A stretch of 64,000 nucleotides of DNA, taken from Hymenobacter sp. YC55 (GTDB lineage: Bacteria > Bacteroidota > Bacteroidia > Cytophagales > Hymenobacteraceae). This document shows positions 54,171-62,077 of the stretch, piece by piece (the stretch's first letter is position 1; each line of letters begins with the position of its first letter). A program made the position numbers and the translations under genes. Location: the NCBI RefSeq assembly GCF_029433095.1, contig NZ_JARNTX010000001.1, forward strand, positions 372,001-436,000, written 5' to 3'. The notes under the pieces are model-generated. The model saw only the letters and a list, made by a program, of their open reading frames with translations, had not been told where the DNA came from and ran no database searches.

Positions 54171-54832
54171 GAGGAGGCCAGGAAGTCAGAAGGGGGAGCC
54201 GAAGAGAGGGACGATGAGCCGCGAAAAGGCTCGGTGGTAGCTTGACCAGGAGCGTTGATACCGTGGGCTCCTAGCACGCGCAAGGCAGTGCGGAACAAGA
54301 TGCGCAGGTCGAGCGACAAGCTGACGTTGTCCACGTACCAGGCATCGTACAGAAACTTTTGCTCCCAGCTGATGGCATTGCGGCCATTCACCTGGGCCCA
54401 GCCCGTGAGGCCCGGCAAAACCAAATGCCGCCGGGCCTGCGCAGGAGAATACAGCGGCAGATACTCGGGCAACAGGGGGCGGGGACCTACCAGGCTCAAG
54501 TCACCACGCAACACATTCCAGAGTTGAGGCAACTCGTCGAGGGAAGTGGCCCGCACCCAACGCCCCAGGCGCGGTAGGCGCTGCGCATCCGGCAGTAGGC
54601 GGCCCTGGGCGTCGTGTGCGGTGGTCATGGTTTGCAGTTTATAGAGCGTGAACAACCGTCCGTACTGACCCGGCCGCAGCTGTCGGAACAACCACGGTCC
54701 CCGGTTTTGCACGGCCAGCACCGCCGCCCCAGCCAGCAGCACCGGCAGCGCCACCAGCAACAGCGGAGCCGCCAGCCCTACGTCCAGGACGCGCTTGCCC
54801 CAGCGGTGGTACCAGTCGGTGGAGTTCAACAT
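54167..54832 (-). CDS. pglC: PglC-like initiating sugar phosphotransferase
   Basis: A 221-residue monotopic phosphoglycosyl transferase. An N-terminal reentrant/membrane helix (VLDVGLAAPLLLVALPVLL) is followed by the catalytic DE pair in ATSLDELPQLWNVLRGDLSL, preceded by FTLYKLQTM, and then VGPRPLLPEYLPLYS and LPGLTGWAQVNGRNAISWEQ. It transfers a diNAcBac-type phosphosugar to undecaprenyl phosphate to start a surface glycan or glycoprotein oligosaccharide. The C-terminal 30 residues are Ser/Pro-rich. It is the first gene of the pgl-like operon. Confidence 0.9.
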   Translation of the reverse strand: MLNSTDWYHRWGKRVLDVGLAAPLLLVALPVLLAGAAVLAVQNRGPWLFRQLRPGQYGRLFTLYKLQTMTTAHDAQGRLLPDAQRLPRLGRWVRATSLDELPQLWNVLRGDLSLVGPRPLLPEYLPLYSPAQARRHLVLPGLTGWAQVNGRNAISWEQKFLYDAWYVDNVSLSLDLRILFRTALRVLGAHGINAPGQATTEPFRGSSSLSSAPPSDFLASS

Positions 54833-55086
54833 ACGGTGGAGTCAATCTAAGTGGGTTGCAAAGTTGTGTTTTTCCGGGCATTTCACCCTTCATACACAGA
54901 CAAGGAATCTATAAGCACCTACAGAATGTACGAAAACCTGTGCAAGCGTCAAGCTGCTTGCTGCTAGAAGCGCGCAATGCAGACGCAGCAAGAATTGTCT
55001 GCTATCTGATGCCGGCTTGCACTGCAGCCTTGTGTAGCTGGCCAAAAGCCGGTTGGTTGATTAACCGAAGCCTAAGAAGCTTCCGC

Positions 55087-55094
55087 TACATTTG
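55087..55094 (+). promoter_or_regulatory. -7 promoter box directly upstream of ispE (TACATTTG)
   Basis: TACATTTG ends 4 bases before the ispE ATG at 55099. If used, the transcript would start at or next to the start codon, leaving essentially no leader. No exact TTTG -33 element was found at 19 bp. Confidence 0.55.
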
Positions 55095-55098
55095 CGCC

Positions 55099-55920
55099 AT
55101 GCTCGTTTTCCCGAACGCAAAACTCAACCTCGGCCTCTATATCACCGGCCAGCGGCCCGACGGCTTCCGCAACCTCGAATCGGTATTTGTGCCCTTGCCG
55201 TGGTGCGATGCGCTGGAAGTGCTGCCCGCCGCCGAGCCTGCCGAAATCACCCTCTCGCTTACCGGCATCCCGATTCCGGGCGACCCCGCTACCAATCTTT
55301 GCCATCGTGCCTATGAACTGCTACGCGCCGATTTCAACTTGCCGCCCATACGGCAGCACCTGCACAAAGTGGTACCCATCGGCGCGGGTTTGGGAGGCGG
55401 CTCAGCCGATGCGGCCTTTGCCCTGCGTGCTTTAAACGACTTGTTTGAGCTGAATCTGTCCGCCGAAACGCTCGTCGGCTACGCTCGCCGGCTCGGTTCC
55501 GACTGCGCCTTTTTCATAGCCAACAAGCCGGTCTTCGCATATGAGAAGGGCGACGTGTTCGAAGAAATTAGCTTGAACCTGAGCGGTACGGCTTGCAAAG
55601 TGGTGTATCCTGGCCTGCACATCAGCACTGCCGAAGCGTATTCTCGGGTAACGCCTCGCACGCCCCTTCACGACTTGCGTGAAGCCTTGCGCCAACCCCT
55701 GGAAACCTGGCGCGAAACGGTTAGCAATGATTTCGAAGATGCGCTAACTCCCTTTTATCCGGTACTTGGCGAAATCAAGCAGCAGCTTTATGCCGCAGGG
55801 GCTGCTTATGTTTCTTTGTCAGGCTCGGGTTCGGCGGTGTACGGACTGTTTCCGGGCTTAGAACTTCCTCCAAAGTTGGAAATGCCAGCGGAGTACTTGG
55901 TTTGGGATGGGCGGTTGTAA
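55099..55920 (+). CDS. ispE: 4-diphosphocytidyl-2-C-methyl-D-erythritol kinase
   Basis: A 273-residue GHMP kinase of the non-mevalonate isoprenoid pathway. The start MLVFPNAKLNLGLYITGQRP is the family start; the longer open frame (back to 54856) is not supported. The GHMP ATP-binding motif is PIGAGLGGGSADAAFALRAL, with LGSDCAFFI and the C-terminal SGSGSAVYGLFPG. It has no operon partner. A TAnnTTTG box lies immediately before the ATG. Confidence 0.96.
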   Translation: MLVFPNAKLNLGLYITGQRPDGFRNLESVFVPLPWCDALEVLPAAEPAEITLSLTGIPIPGDPATNLCHRAYELLRADFNLPPIRQHLHKVVPIGAGLGGGSADAAFALRALNDLFELNLSAETLVGYARRLGSDCAFFIANKPVFAYEKGDVFEEISLNLSGTACKVVYPGLHISTAEAYSRVTPRTPLHDLREALRQPLETWRETVSNDFEDALTPFYPVLGEIKQQLYAAGAAYVSLSGSGSAVYGLFPGLELPPKLEMPAEYLVWDGRL

Positions 55921-55992
55921 GGATGAAACGGCGCATTTGCTGTTGAGTCCGCGCTACTGATACCAGCGCCCTACCAAACGCTCCAGTTCACC

Positions 55993-56910
55993 TTATCCTA
56001 CCAACACATCCACTGCTTCTTTGCGCTGGATGCGCCGCTGATTCCATTGGTCGATGACCGGGTGGATAAGCACGCTAAACAAAATCACAAGCGTGCCCAT
56101 ATAGAACCCAAACGACATTTTTTCTTCGCTGCCGAATATCAAAACAGCCAGCAAGATGCCGTACACGGGCTCCAGGTTGATGGTCAGATTCACGACAAAA
56201 GCGGATAGCCGTTTCATCAGCTCCACCGATGACGAAAAAGCGTAGACGGTGCACACGCCGGCCAGCACGCCTAGCCATAACCAGTCGTAGCCGTGGAAGG
56301 CGAGCTGCAACCCCCGACCCTCGCTGAAGTAGCGGCTGTAAACCGGAAAGAACAGCGCAATACTCAGACAAGCGCCACCCATTTCGTAGAAGGTAAGCCG
56401 CAGCGGCGTGTGGCGCTTCACCAGCTGCGAGTTCATCACGCTAAACAGTGCCGACAGCCCCGCCGACAAAATAGCCACGAGCAAGCCCGCCAGCTGGTCC
56501 AGCTCGGCCCTCGACACCAGATACAGCCCCACCATCGTCAGCATGCTCAGGCCGACCTCATAGGCACGCACCCGCCGCCACAAGATCAAGGGCTCCAGCA
56601 AAGACGTCCAGAGTGCCAGCGTGGCCATACCCGCCAAGCACACGCTCACCGACGATAAGCGAGCCGCGAGGAAGAACGTTATCCAGTGTACGGCTACCAG
56701 CGACCCTACACCCATAAGCCGGAGCGCCTCGGTTGGCGGAACGCGCCATGCCACCTGCCGCGCTGCTAGCAGCATCCCGAGCCCTACAGTCGCCAGCAAG
56801 GTCCGCCAAAATACCAGCTCCACCGGCGGCACCGAAATCAGCTTGCCTAGTATGGCCGTGAAGCCCCAAAGCAACACAATGAAATGCAGGCGGAGGTAGT
56901 CTTTCAACAT
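55993..56910 (-). CDS. EamA-family (DMT) transporter
   Basis: A 305-residue inner-membrane protein with about ten helices and two EamA-like repeats; LRLHFIVLLWGFTAILGKLI opens the first half and AFVVNLTINLEPVYGILLAV lies in the second. Residues such as ELVFWRTLLATVG are typical. It is probably a metabolite or drug exporter; the substrate is unknown. It lies downstream of the LptF/LptG-like gene (76-base gap) on the same strand. Confidence 0.88.
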   Translation of the reverse strand: MLKDYLRLHFIVLLWGFTAILGKLISVPPVELVFWRTLLATVGLGMLLAARQVAWRVPPTEALRLMGVGSLVAVHWITFFLAARLSSVSVCLAGMATLALWTSLLEPLILWRRVRAYEVGLSMLTMVGLYLVSRAELDQLAGLLVAILSAGLSALFSVMNSQLVKRHTPLRLTFYEMGGACLSIALFFPVYSRYFSEGRGLQLAFHGYDWLWLGVLAGVCTVYAFSSSVELMKRLSAFVVNLTINLEPVYGILLAVLIFGSEEKMSFGFYMGTLVILFSVLIHPVIDQWNQRRIQRKEAVDVLVG

Positions 56911-56986
56911 GAGTAGCTGAGTGAAAAAGCTGTCAGGGACAAAGCTAAATAGCTTACTCAGTTACTTAGCTATTCAGTTACTCGCA

Positions 56987-58063
56987 TTACCGAGGCACCA
57001 CCCGGTACAGCACCAGCCCGATGCACGTAAAAACAATGCTTGGTATCCAGGCGGCCAGCATCGGGTTCAAGTCACCAACCTGGGCGAAGTTACGGCTCAG
57101 GATAACGAAGATGATGAACACAAACGCCAGCACGAAACCCAACGCAATCTGCCCCCCAACACCAGCGCGTGACTTCCGTGCACTCATAATAACCCCGATA
57201 ATGGTGAGGATAAACATGGCGTAGGGGTAGGCATACCGCTCGTATTTGTCGCTCAGATAGATCTGCGTGTCGGCGGCGCCCCGGTCTATCTTCTGCTGGA
57301 TATAGCGGTTCAGCTCCGGCAGCGTTAGGGTTTCGCTTAGGCGGTAGGTGCTGGCAAAGTCCTTGGGGTAGAGATTGAGCGTGGTATCACGTTGGGGCAG
57401 CGTGAGCAGCTTCTCTTTCGGACCATCGATGATGCGTACGAGTTGGGGGGTAAGGCGCCAGGCCCGCTTGGTAGAATCCCAGGAGATGGCCTCGGCCGTC
57501 ATGCGGCGTTTGAGCAGAGTGCCTTCCACGGTTTCCAGCGCAAACTTGTAGCCCACGTTGTTCACGTTGTCGTAGCTCTCCATGTAGGCGTAGCTCTTCG
57601 GGCCAATTTTGATGTGCACGTTGCGTCCCTTGAAGTGGTATGGGTTCTTTACGTACTTCCGCTCGAAGTCAACGCGAGTTTTGTTGGCGTACGGAATCAC
57701 CCAACCCGTGAGGCCCATGGTAATAACAGCCAGAATCGTGCTGCCCATTATGTAAGGCACCAGCAGCCGCTTGAAACTCACGCCGCTGGCCAGAATAGCC
57801 ACAATCTCGGTGCGGGCCGCTAGCTGCGCCGTCACGAACACCACTGCTATGAACACGGTGATAGGGGAGAGCAGGTTGGCATAATACGGAAACAGATTCA
57901 CGTAGTACTCCAGCATGATCTGCTTCACCCCCAAGCTATGCTTGAGAAAGTCATCGTTCTTCTCAGTGAAGTCAATCACGCAAATCACCATCACCAATAC
58001 CACGACGGTGAAGAAGAAGGCCGTGAGGAATTTCTTGAGAATGTATTTATCGAGCAGTTTCAT
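56987..58063 (-). CDS. LptF/LptG-family permease of LPS export
   Basis: A 358-residue membrane protein of the YjgP/YjgQ family. It opens MKLLDKYILKKFLTAFFFTV, the standard family start, and shows the N-terminal helices, a periplasmic jelly-roll region (HIKIGPKSYAYMESYDNVNN, MTAEAISWDSTKRAWRLTP) and the C-terminal helical pair. It works with an LptB ATPase to extract lipopolysaccharide; LptF and LptG cannot be told apart here. The gene is next to tgt, with a palindromic element between them. Confidence 0.93.
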   Translation of the reverse strand: MKLLDKYILKKFLTAFFFTVVVLVMVICVIDFTEKNDDFLKHSLGVKQIMLEYYVNLFPYYANLLSPITVFIAVVFVTAQLAARTEIVAILASGVSFKRLLVPYIMGSTILAVITMGLTGWVIPYANKTRVDFERKYVKNPYHFKGRNVHIKIGPKSYAYMESYDNVNNVGYKFALETVEGTLLKRRMTAEAISWDSTKRAWRLTPQLVRIIDGPKEKLLTLPQRDTTLNLYPKDFASTYRLSETLTLPELNRYIQQKIDRGAADTQIYLSDKYERYAYPYAMFILTIIGVIMSARKSRAGVGGQIALGFVLAFVFIIFVILSRNFAQVGDLNPMLAAWIPSIVFTCIGLVLYRVVPR

Positions 58064-58079
58064 TTTTATGTATCCAGTC

Positions 58080-58179
58080 CGTCATGCTGAGCGCAGCCGA
58101 AGCATCTCGCTAGTGTGGTAAAATCATTTACTTTGGCAGCATCAGCACGCGAGATGCTTTGGCTGCGCTCAGCATGACG
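58080..58179. repeat. Palindromic intergenic element (31-bp arms, CGTCATGCTGAGCGC family)
   Basis: CGTCATGCTGAGCGCAGCCG (58080-58099) continues to 58110 and is complementary, with one G-U type mismatch over 31 bases, to 58149-58179. The 38-base loop also carries a partial inverted match. The outer CGTCATGCT/AGCATGACG is shared with the element at 13436-13527, indicating a dispersed repeat family. It sits between the LptF/LptG-like gene and tgt. Confidence 0.85.
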
Positions 58180-58202
58180 TTTCTTTGTCTACAACTCTTT
58201 GT

Positions 58203-59333
58203 TTACAACCGCGTCATCAACTGCTTTACCATCCGGTCTTTCCACTCACGGAAGGTACCGGCCAGAATCTGCTGGCGGGCTTGCTTTACCAGCCACAGAT
58301 AGAAGGTGAGGTTGTGGATGGAGGCAATTTGCGGGCCGAGCATTTCCTTACTGTGAAAGAGGTGACGCACATAGGCTTTCGAATAGAACGTACTGACGTA
58401 GCCACCTAGTTCAGCGTCAATTGGTTCGAAATCATCGGCCCACTTCTTGTTGCTGATATTGATAATGCCCTGTGTGGTGAAGAGCATGCCGTTGCGGGCA
58501 TTGCGGGTCGGCATAACGCAGTCGAACATATCTACGCCCAACGCTATATTCTCCAGAATATTGGCCGGGGTGCCCACACCCATCAGGTAGCGCGGCTTGT
58601 CTTTGGGTAGAATGTCACAAACCAGCTCGGTCATCTCATACATCAGCTCGGCGGGCTCGCCCACGCTCAGGCCCCCAATGGCGTTGCCTTCGCGCTGCTG
58701 CTCGGCAATAAATTCCGCCGACTTGATGCGCAAGTCTTTGAATGTGCTGCCCTGCACAATCGGGAACAGTGTTTGGGAGTAGCCGTAGTGGCCCTCGGTG
58801 CTATCGAAGCGCTGGATGCAGCGTTTCAGCCAGCGGTGGGTCATGTCGAGGGAGCGGCGGGCGTAGTCGTACTCGCAGGGCCAGGGCGTACACTCGTCGA
58901 AGGCCATGATAATGTCGGCCCCGATAGTGCGCTGAATGTCCATCACGCCTTCTGGCGAAAACAAGTGCTGACTGCCATCAATGTGGGAGCGGAATTTCAC
59001 GCCTTCCTCCTTGATTTTGCGTGTGCCGCTGAGTGAGTATACCTGGTAGCCGCCCGAATCGGTAAGGATGGGCCGGTCCCAGCCATTGAACTTATGTAAG
59101 CCGCCGGCTTTGTGCAGGATGTCGAGGCCAGGACGCAGGTAGAGGTGATAGGTATTGCCGAGGATGATTTGGGCCTGCACGTCGTTGGTAAGGTCGCGCT
59201 GCTGCACTGCCTTCACGGTGCCCACCGTCCCGACGGGCATAAAGATGGGCGTTTCAATAGCGCCGTGGTCGGTGTGCACTACACCGGCGCGGGCTTTGGT
59301 ATGGGGGTCGTTGGTTACTAGGTCGAAAGTCAT
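58203..59333 (-). CDS. tgt: tRNA-guanine(34) transglycosylase
   Basis: A 376-residue enzyme that inserts the preQ1 base at tRNA position 34. Seen: TDSGGYQVYSLSGTRKI, GADIIMAFDECTPWPCEYDY with the catalytic Asp region, GGLSVGEP, and MFDCVMPTRNARNGMLFT with the second catalytic Asp. The C-terminal zinc site of E. coli Tgt (C-x-C-x2-C...H) is not recognisable: the region reads FEPIDAELGGYVSTFYSKAY, without the cysteines, as in other Bacteroidota Tgts. Start ATG 59333 is chosen; the frame is open to 59411. Confidence 0.95.
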   Translation of the reverse strand: MTFDLVTNDPHTKARAGVVHTDHGAIETPIFMPVGTVGTVKAVQQRDLTNDVQAQIILGNTYHLYLRPGLDILHKAGGLHKFNGWDRPILTDSGGYQVYSLSGTRKIKEEGVKFRSHIDGSQHLFSPEGVMDIQRTIGADIIMAFDECTPWPCEYDYARRSLDMTHRWLKRCIQRFDSTEGHYGYSQTLFPIVQGSTFKDLRIKSAEFIAEQQREGNAIGGLSVGEPAELMYEMTELVCDILPKDKPRYLMGVGTPANILENIALGVDMFDCVMPTRNARNGMLFTTQGIINISNKKWADDFEPIDAELGGYVSTFYSKAYVRHLFHSKEMLGPQIASIHNLTFYLWLVKQARQQILAGTFREWKDRMVKQLMTRL

Positions 59334-59462
59334 GCGGGGAAGTTGATTTCGCGCTGTGCGTTTCGGGAATGTGGGCTCTGGTTTCGCGCCGTCGGAGTTC
59401 AACTGCTGCAAGAAACCTAGTCCTATTCACTACCAACGCTAGCGTGAAAGTCGTAAGAACCA

Positions 59463-59498
59463 CAAAGGTACTTCCGCCACCCCGAATGCCTACTTTTG
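59463..59498. promoter_or_regulatory. Divergent -7 boxes for tgt and the GT2 gene
   Basis: On the minus strand TACCTTTG (59470-59463) faces tgt. On the plus strand TACTTTTG (59491-59498) faces the glycosyltransferase gene at 59521. They are only 20 bases apart, so the two promoters share flanking DNA and may compete for polymerase. Confidence 0.6.
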
Positions 59499-59520
59499 CA
59501 GGCTAATTCACTTCCTCGTT

Positions 59521-60645
59521 TTGTTGCTGAGCTATTCTCCGGCTGTTTGGCTGCTGCTGGCTACTGTGCTGGTACAGCTATTTTATGTCATCTATTATTT
59601 TTTGCCCTTTGCCAACCGTCCGCCGGAGCCTAATCCCAATGCCACGCAGGCCCAGCCCGTATCGATACTAGTGTGCGCCCACAACGAACTCGATAACCTG
59701 CGCCGGCTACTGCCCTTGCTGCTGAAGCAGGACTATCCGGCTGGCTTCGAAATTGTGCTGATAGACGACCGTTCCACCGACGATTCGTTTCTCTACTTCC
59801 AGCAACTTACTCAGTACTATTCCACTGTACGGCTGGTCACCATAGCCAGCACGCCCAAAGGATTAGCACCCAAAAAATACGCCCTTACCCTCGGCATTAA
59901 AGTAGCGCGCTACCCTCGGTTGCTGTTCACCGATGCTGACTGTATACCGGCCACCGACGAGTGGCTGCTCAATATGCAGGCTGGTTTTCAGCGCCCCGCC
60001 AATGTCGTGCTAGGCTACTCGGCCTACGCCGCCGAACCCGGATTTTTGAATAAGCTGATCAGGTTTGAAACCTTAGTTACCGGGGCGCAGTATCTCTCGT
60101 TCGCGTGGCGTGGGAAACCATACATGGGCGTGGGCCGCAACCTAGCCTATACCCAAGATGTCTTTCACTCCACTAGGGGGTTTGCCTCCCACATTCGCAG
60201 CCTAAGCGGCGACGACGACCTGTTCGTGCAGGATGCCGTTGGGCAAGGAAAGCGAGTAACGGTGGTAGCCGACCCCGTGGCACACACGCTCAGTGAACCG
60301 GCTCGAACCTGGACGAGCTGGTGGCGGCAGAAACGGCGGCACATGTCGGCGGGGCGCAGCTACCGGGCTGCCGACCGTTGGCGCATTGGAACCTTTATCG
60401 GAAGCAATGTGCTTTTTCATAGTATAAGTTTAACTCTGCTGTTTTTTCCTTCGGATTGGGTACCTTTGGCTGTATTATGGGCACTACGCACCGCACTTGT
60501 TTCAGGTACCTATTTGCGTCTCAGCCGTAGACTTGACGACCCATTGCCGGGCGCGCTACTGCCAATATTAGACCTTGTCTACTTTTTTTACTATCTCGCT
60601 CTGGGAGTCTCCCTGTTCCTCTACCGTAACCTCCGATGGAAGTAA
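59521..60645 (+). CDS. Family 2 glycosyltransferase, membrane-bound
   Basis: A 374-residue GT2 enzyme. An N-terminal helix (SPAVWLLLATVLVQLFYVIY) is followed by the GT-A fold: VSILVCAHNELDNLRRLLPL, IVLIDDRSTDDSFLY, TDADCIPATDEWL (DxD-like), then GDDDLFVQDAVGQG and the QxxRW-like WWRQKRRHMSAG. Two C-terminal membrane segments complete it. A processive-type or surface-sugar synthase role is likely; substrate unknown. The start is TTG (59521 or 59524), as no ATG precedes the first helix. It overlaps the ECF sigma gene by 10 bases, so the two are cotranscribed. Confidence 0.88.
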   Translation: MLLSYSPAVWLLLATVLVQLFYVIYYFLPFANRPPEPNPNATQAQPVSILVCAHNELDNLRRLLPLLLKQDYPAGFEIVLIDDRSTDDSFLYFQQLTQYYSTVRLVTIASTPKGLAPKKYALTLGIKVARYPRLLFTDADCIPATDEWLLNMQAGFQRPANVVLGYSAYAAEPGFLNKLIRFETLVTGAQYLSFAWRGKPYMGVGRNLAYTQDVFHSTRGFASHIRSLSGDDDLFVQDAVGQGKRVTVVADPVAHTLSEPARTWTSWWRQKRRHMSAGRSYRAADRWRIGTFIGSNVLFHSISLTLLFFPSDWVPLAVLWALRTALVSGTYLRLSRRLDDPLPGALLPILDLVYFFYYLALGVSLFLYRNLRWK

Positions 60646-61253
60646 ATAATCCGGAAAAACAATTTTCAGCTAAAGCCAAGCACGACTTCAAACTGATTCG
60701 GGCCGCTGTAGAAAACGCGGACGAAAAGGCGTACGCGGAGTTGATGCAGATCTACAAAAAACCAGTTTATCACGTGGTGCTGAAAATGGTGCGCAACCCC
60801 GACGATGCCGAAGATCTCACCATCGAGGCCTTCGCTAAGGCGTTCCGCAACCTGCACAAATTCAATCCGGAGTTTGCCTTTAGCACCTGGCTGTTCCGCA
60901 TTGCTACCAACAATTGCATCGACTTCATTCGCAAGAATAAAATCAAGACGATGTCGATTGATTCGGCCATCAAAATCGACAACGGTGACGAAATCACTAT
61001 CGACTTCCGCGACCAAAACCTGAACCCGCAGGAGTCGACCATCAAGAACCAGAAAATTGAAATCATGCAGCACGTGGTGTCGCGGCTGCCCGATAAGTAC
61101 CAGCGTCTCGTTACGCTCCGCTACTTCGACGAACTGAGCTACGAAGAAATAGCGCAGGAGCTAAAAGCCCCGCTTGGCACTGTGAAAGCGCAACTGCACC
61201 GCGCCCGTGAGCTGCTCTATGACATGGTGAAAAACAAAAAGGAAATCATCTAA
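60636..61253 (+). CDS. ECF-type RNA polymerase sigma factor
   Basis: A 205-residue sigma-70 family factor of ECF layout. Region 2 is present (YHVVLKMVRNPDDAEDLTIE, AFAKAFRNLHKFNPEFAFST, WLFRIATNNCIDFIRKNK), and so is region 4 (SRLPDKYQRLVTLRYFDELS, YEEIAQELKAPLGTVKAQLH). The linker of about 35 residues contains MSIDSAIKIDNGDE. The start overlaps the upstream GT2 gene by 10 bases. No anti-sigma factor gene follows; an intrinsic terminator begins 3 bases after the stop. Its target promoters are unknown. Confidence 0.94.
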   Translation: MEVNNPEKQFSAKAKHDFKLIRAAVENADEKAYAELMQIYKKPVYHVVLKMVRNPDDAEDLTIEAFAKAFRNLHKFNPEFAFSTWLFRIATNNCIDFIRKNKIKTMSIDSAIKIDNGDEITIDFRDQNLNPQESTIKNQKIEIMQHVVSRLPDKYQRLVTLRYFDELSYEEIAQELKAPLGTVKAQLHRARELLYDMVKNKKEII

Positions 61254-61255
61254 CG

Positions 61256-61286
61256 AAAAGCCCCGCCCACAAGCGGGGCTTTTTTA
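61256..61286 (+). terminator. Intrinsic terminator after the ECF sigma gene
   Basis: AAAAGCCCCGC (61256-61266) pairs with GCGGGGCTTTT (61273-61283), ending in a T-run, 3 bases after the stop codon. Confidence 0.95.
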
Positions 61287-61345
61287 TGCCCGGCAGAATT
61301 GTCGGATCAAGCGGCAGGTTCTAGGCGGGCACTTAGCCAAGCTCC

Positions 61346-61353
61346 TATCTTTG
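61346..61353 (+). promoter_or_regulatory. -7 promoter box close to rsmG (TATCTTTG)
   Basis: TATCTTTG ends 8 bases before ATG 61362, so the transcript from it would have almost no leader. Confidence 0.55.
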
Positions 61354-61361
61354 CCGGTACG

Positions 61362-61982
61362 ATGGATATTATCAACCGCTACTTCCCGCACCTCACCGAC
61401 CACCAGCGCCAACTGTTCCAGCAGCTCGACACCGAGTTTCGCAGCTGGAATGAGCGCCTCAACCTGGTAGCCCGCACCGACGTCAACAATTTGGCGGAGC
61501 GCCATTTTCTGCACTCCTTAGGTATTGCCAAAGTGGTGGAGTTTTCGGCGGGGGCGTCGGTGCTGGATGTGGGTACGGGTGGTGGCCTGCCGGGCTTACC
61601 ACTGGCCATTCTGTTTCCGGAGGTGAAGTTCCACTTGGTAGACAGCATCGGCAAGAAAATCCACGCCGTGCAGGAAATGGCCCGTGACCTAGGCCTAACC
61701 AACGTAACAGCCGAGCAAATCCGGGCCGAGCAGCTTCGTACCAAGTATGACTATATCGTAAGCCGCGCCGTGGCGCGCCTCGCTACCTTCCACACCTGGA
61801 TTGCGTTTCGCTATAAACCTAGTGGCAATGCTACCAACGGGCTCTACTACCTGAAAGGGGGCGACCTGACCGAGGAAATAGAAGAGTCTGGCCTGAAAGC
61901 CAAAATTCACGATCTGAAAGATTTCTACGAAGAGGAGTTCTTCGAAACCAAGAAGGTCGTATTTGTTCCCGTTACGCAGTAG
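61362..61982 (+). CDS. rsmG: 16S rRNA (guanine527-N7)-methyltransferase
   Basis: A 206-residue SAM-dependent methyltransferase (GidB/RsmG). Family pieces are WNERLNLVARTDVNNLAERH, FLHSLGIAKVVEF, the SAM-binding VLDVGTGGGLPGLPLAILFP, FHLVDSIGKKIHAVQEMARD and IVSRAVARL. It methylates G527 of 16S rRNA. The frame is open to 61299, but MDIINRYFPHLTDHQRQ is the natural start, with a promoter box just upstream. It ends 95 bases before the convergent YheT-like gene. Confidence 0.96.
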   Translation: MDIINRYFPHLTDHQRQLFQQLDTEFRSWNERLNLVARTDVNNLAERHFLHSLGIAKVVEFSAGASVLDVGTGGGLPGLPLAILFPEVKFHLVDSIGKKIHAVQEMARDLGLTNVTAEQIRAEQLRTKYDYIVSRAVARLATFHTWIAFRYKPSGNATNGLYYLKGGDLTEEIEESGLKAKIHDLKDFYEEEFFETKKVVFVPVTQ

Positions 61983-62077
61983 AAGTGTCCGTGTCTGCTT
62001 CCAAAAAAGAGCGGACAAGACGTAGTACTTTCTCTTCTCCTAAAAGGAAGTCGCACTAGGAGCTAGGCGCAACAGGG

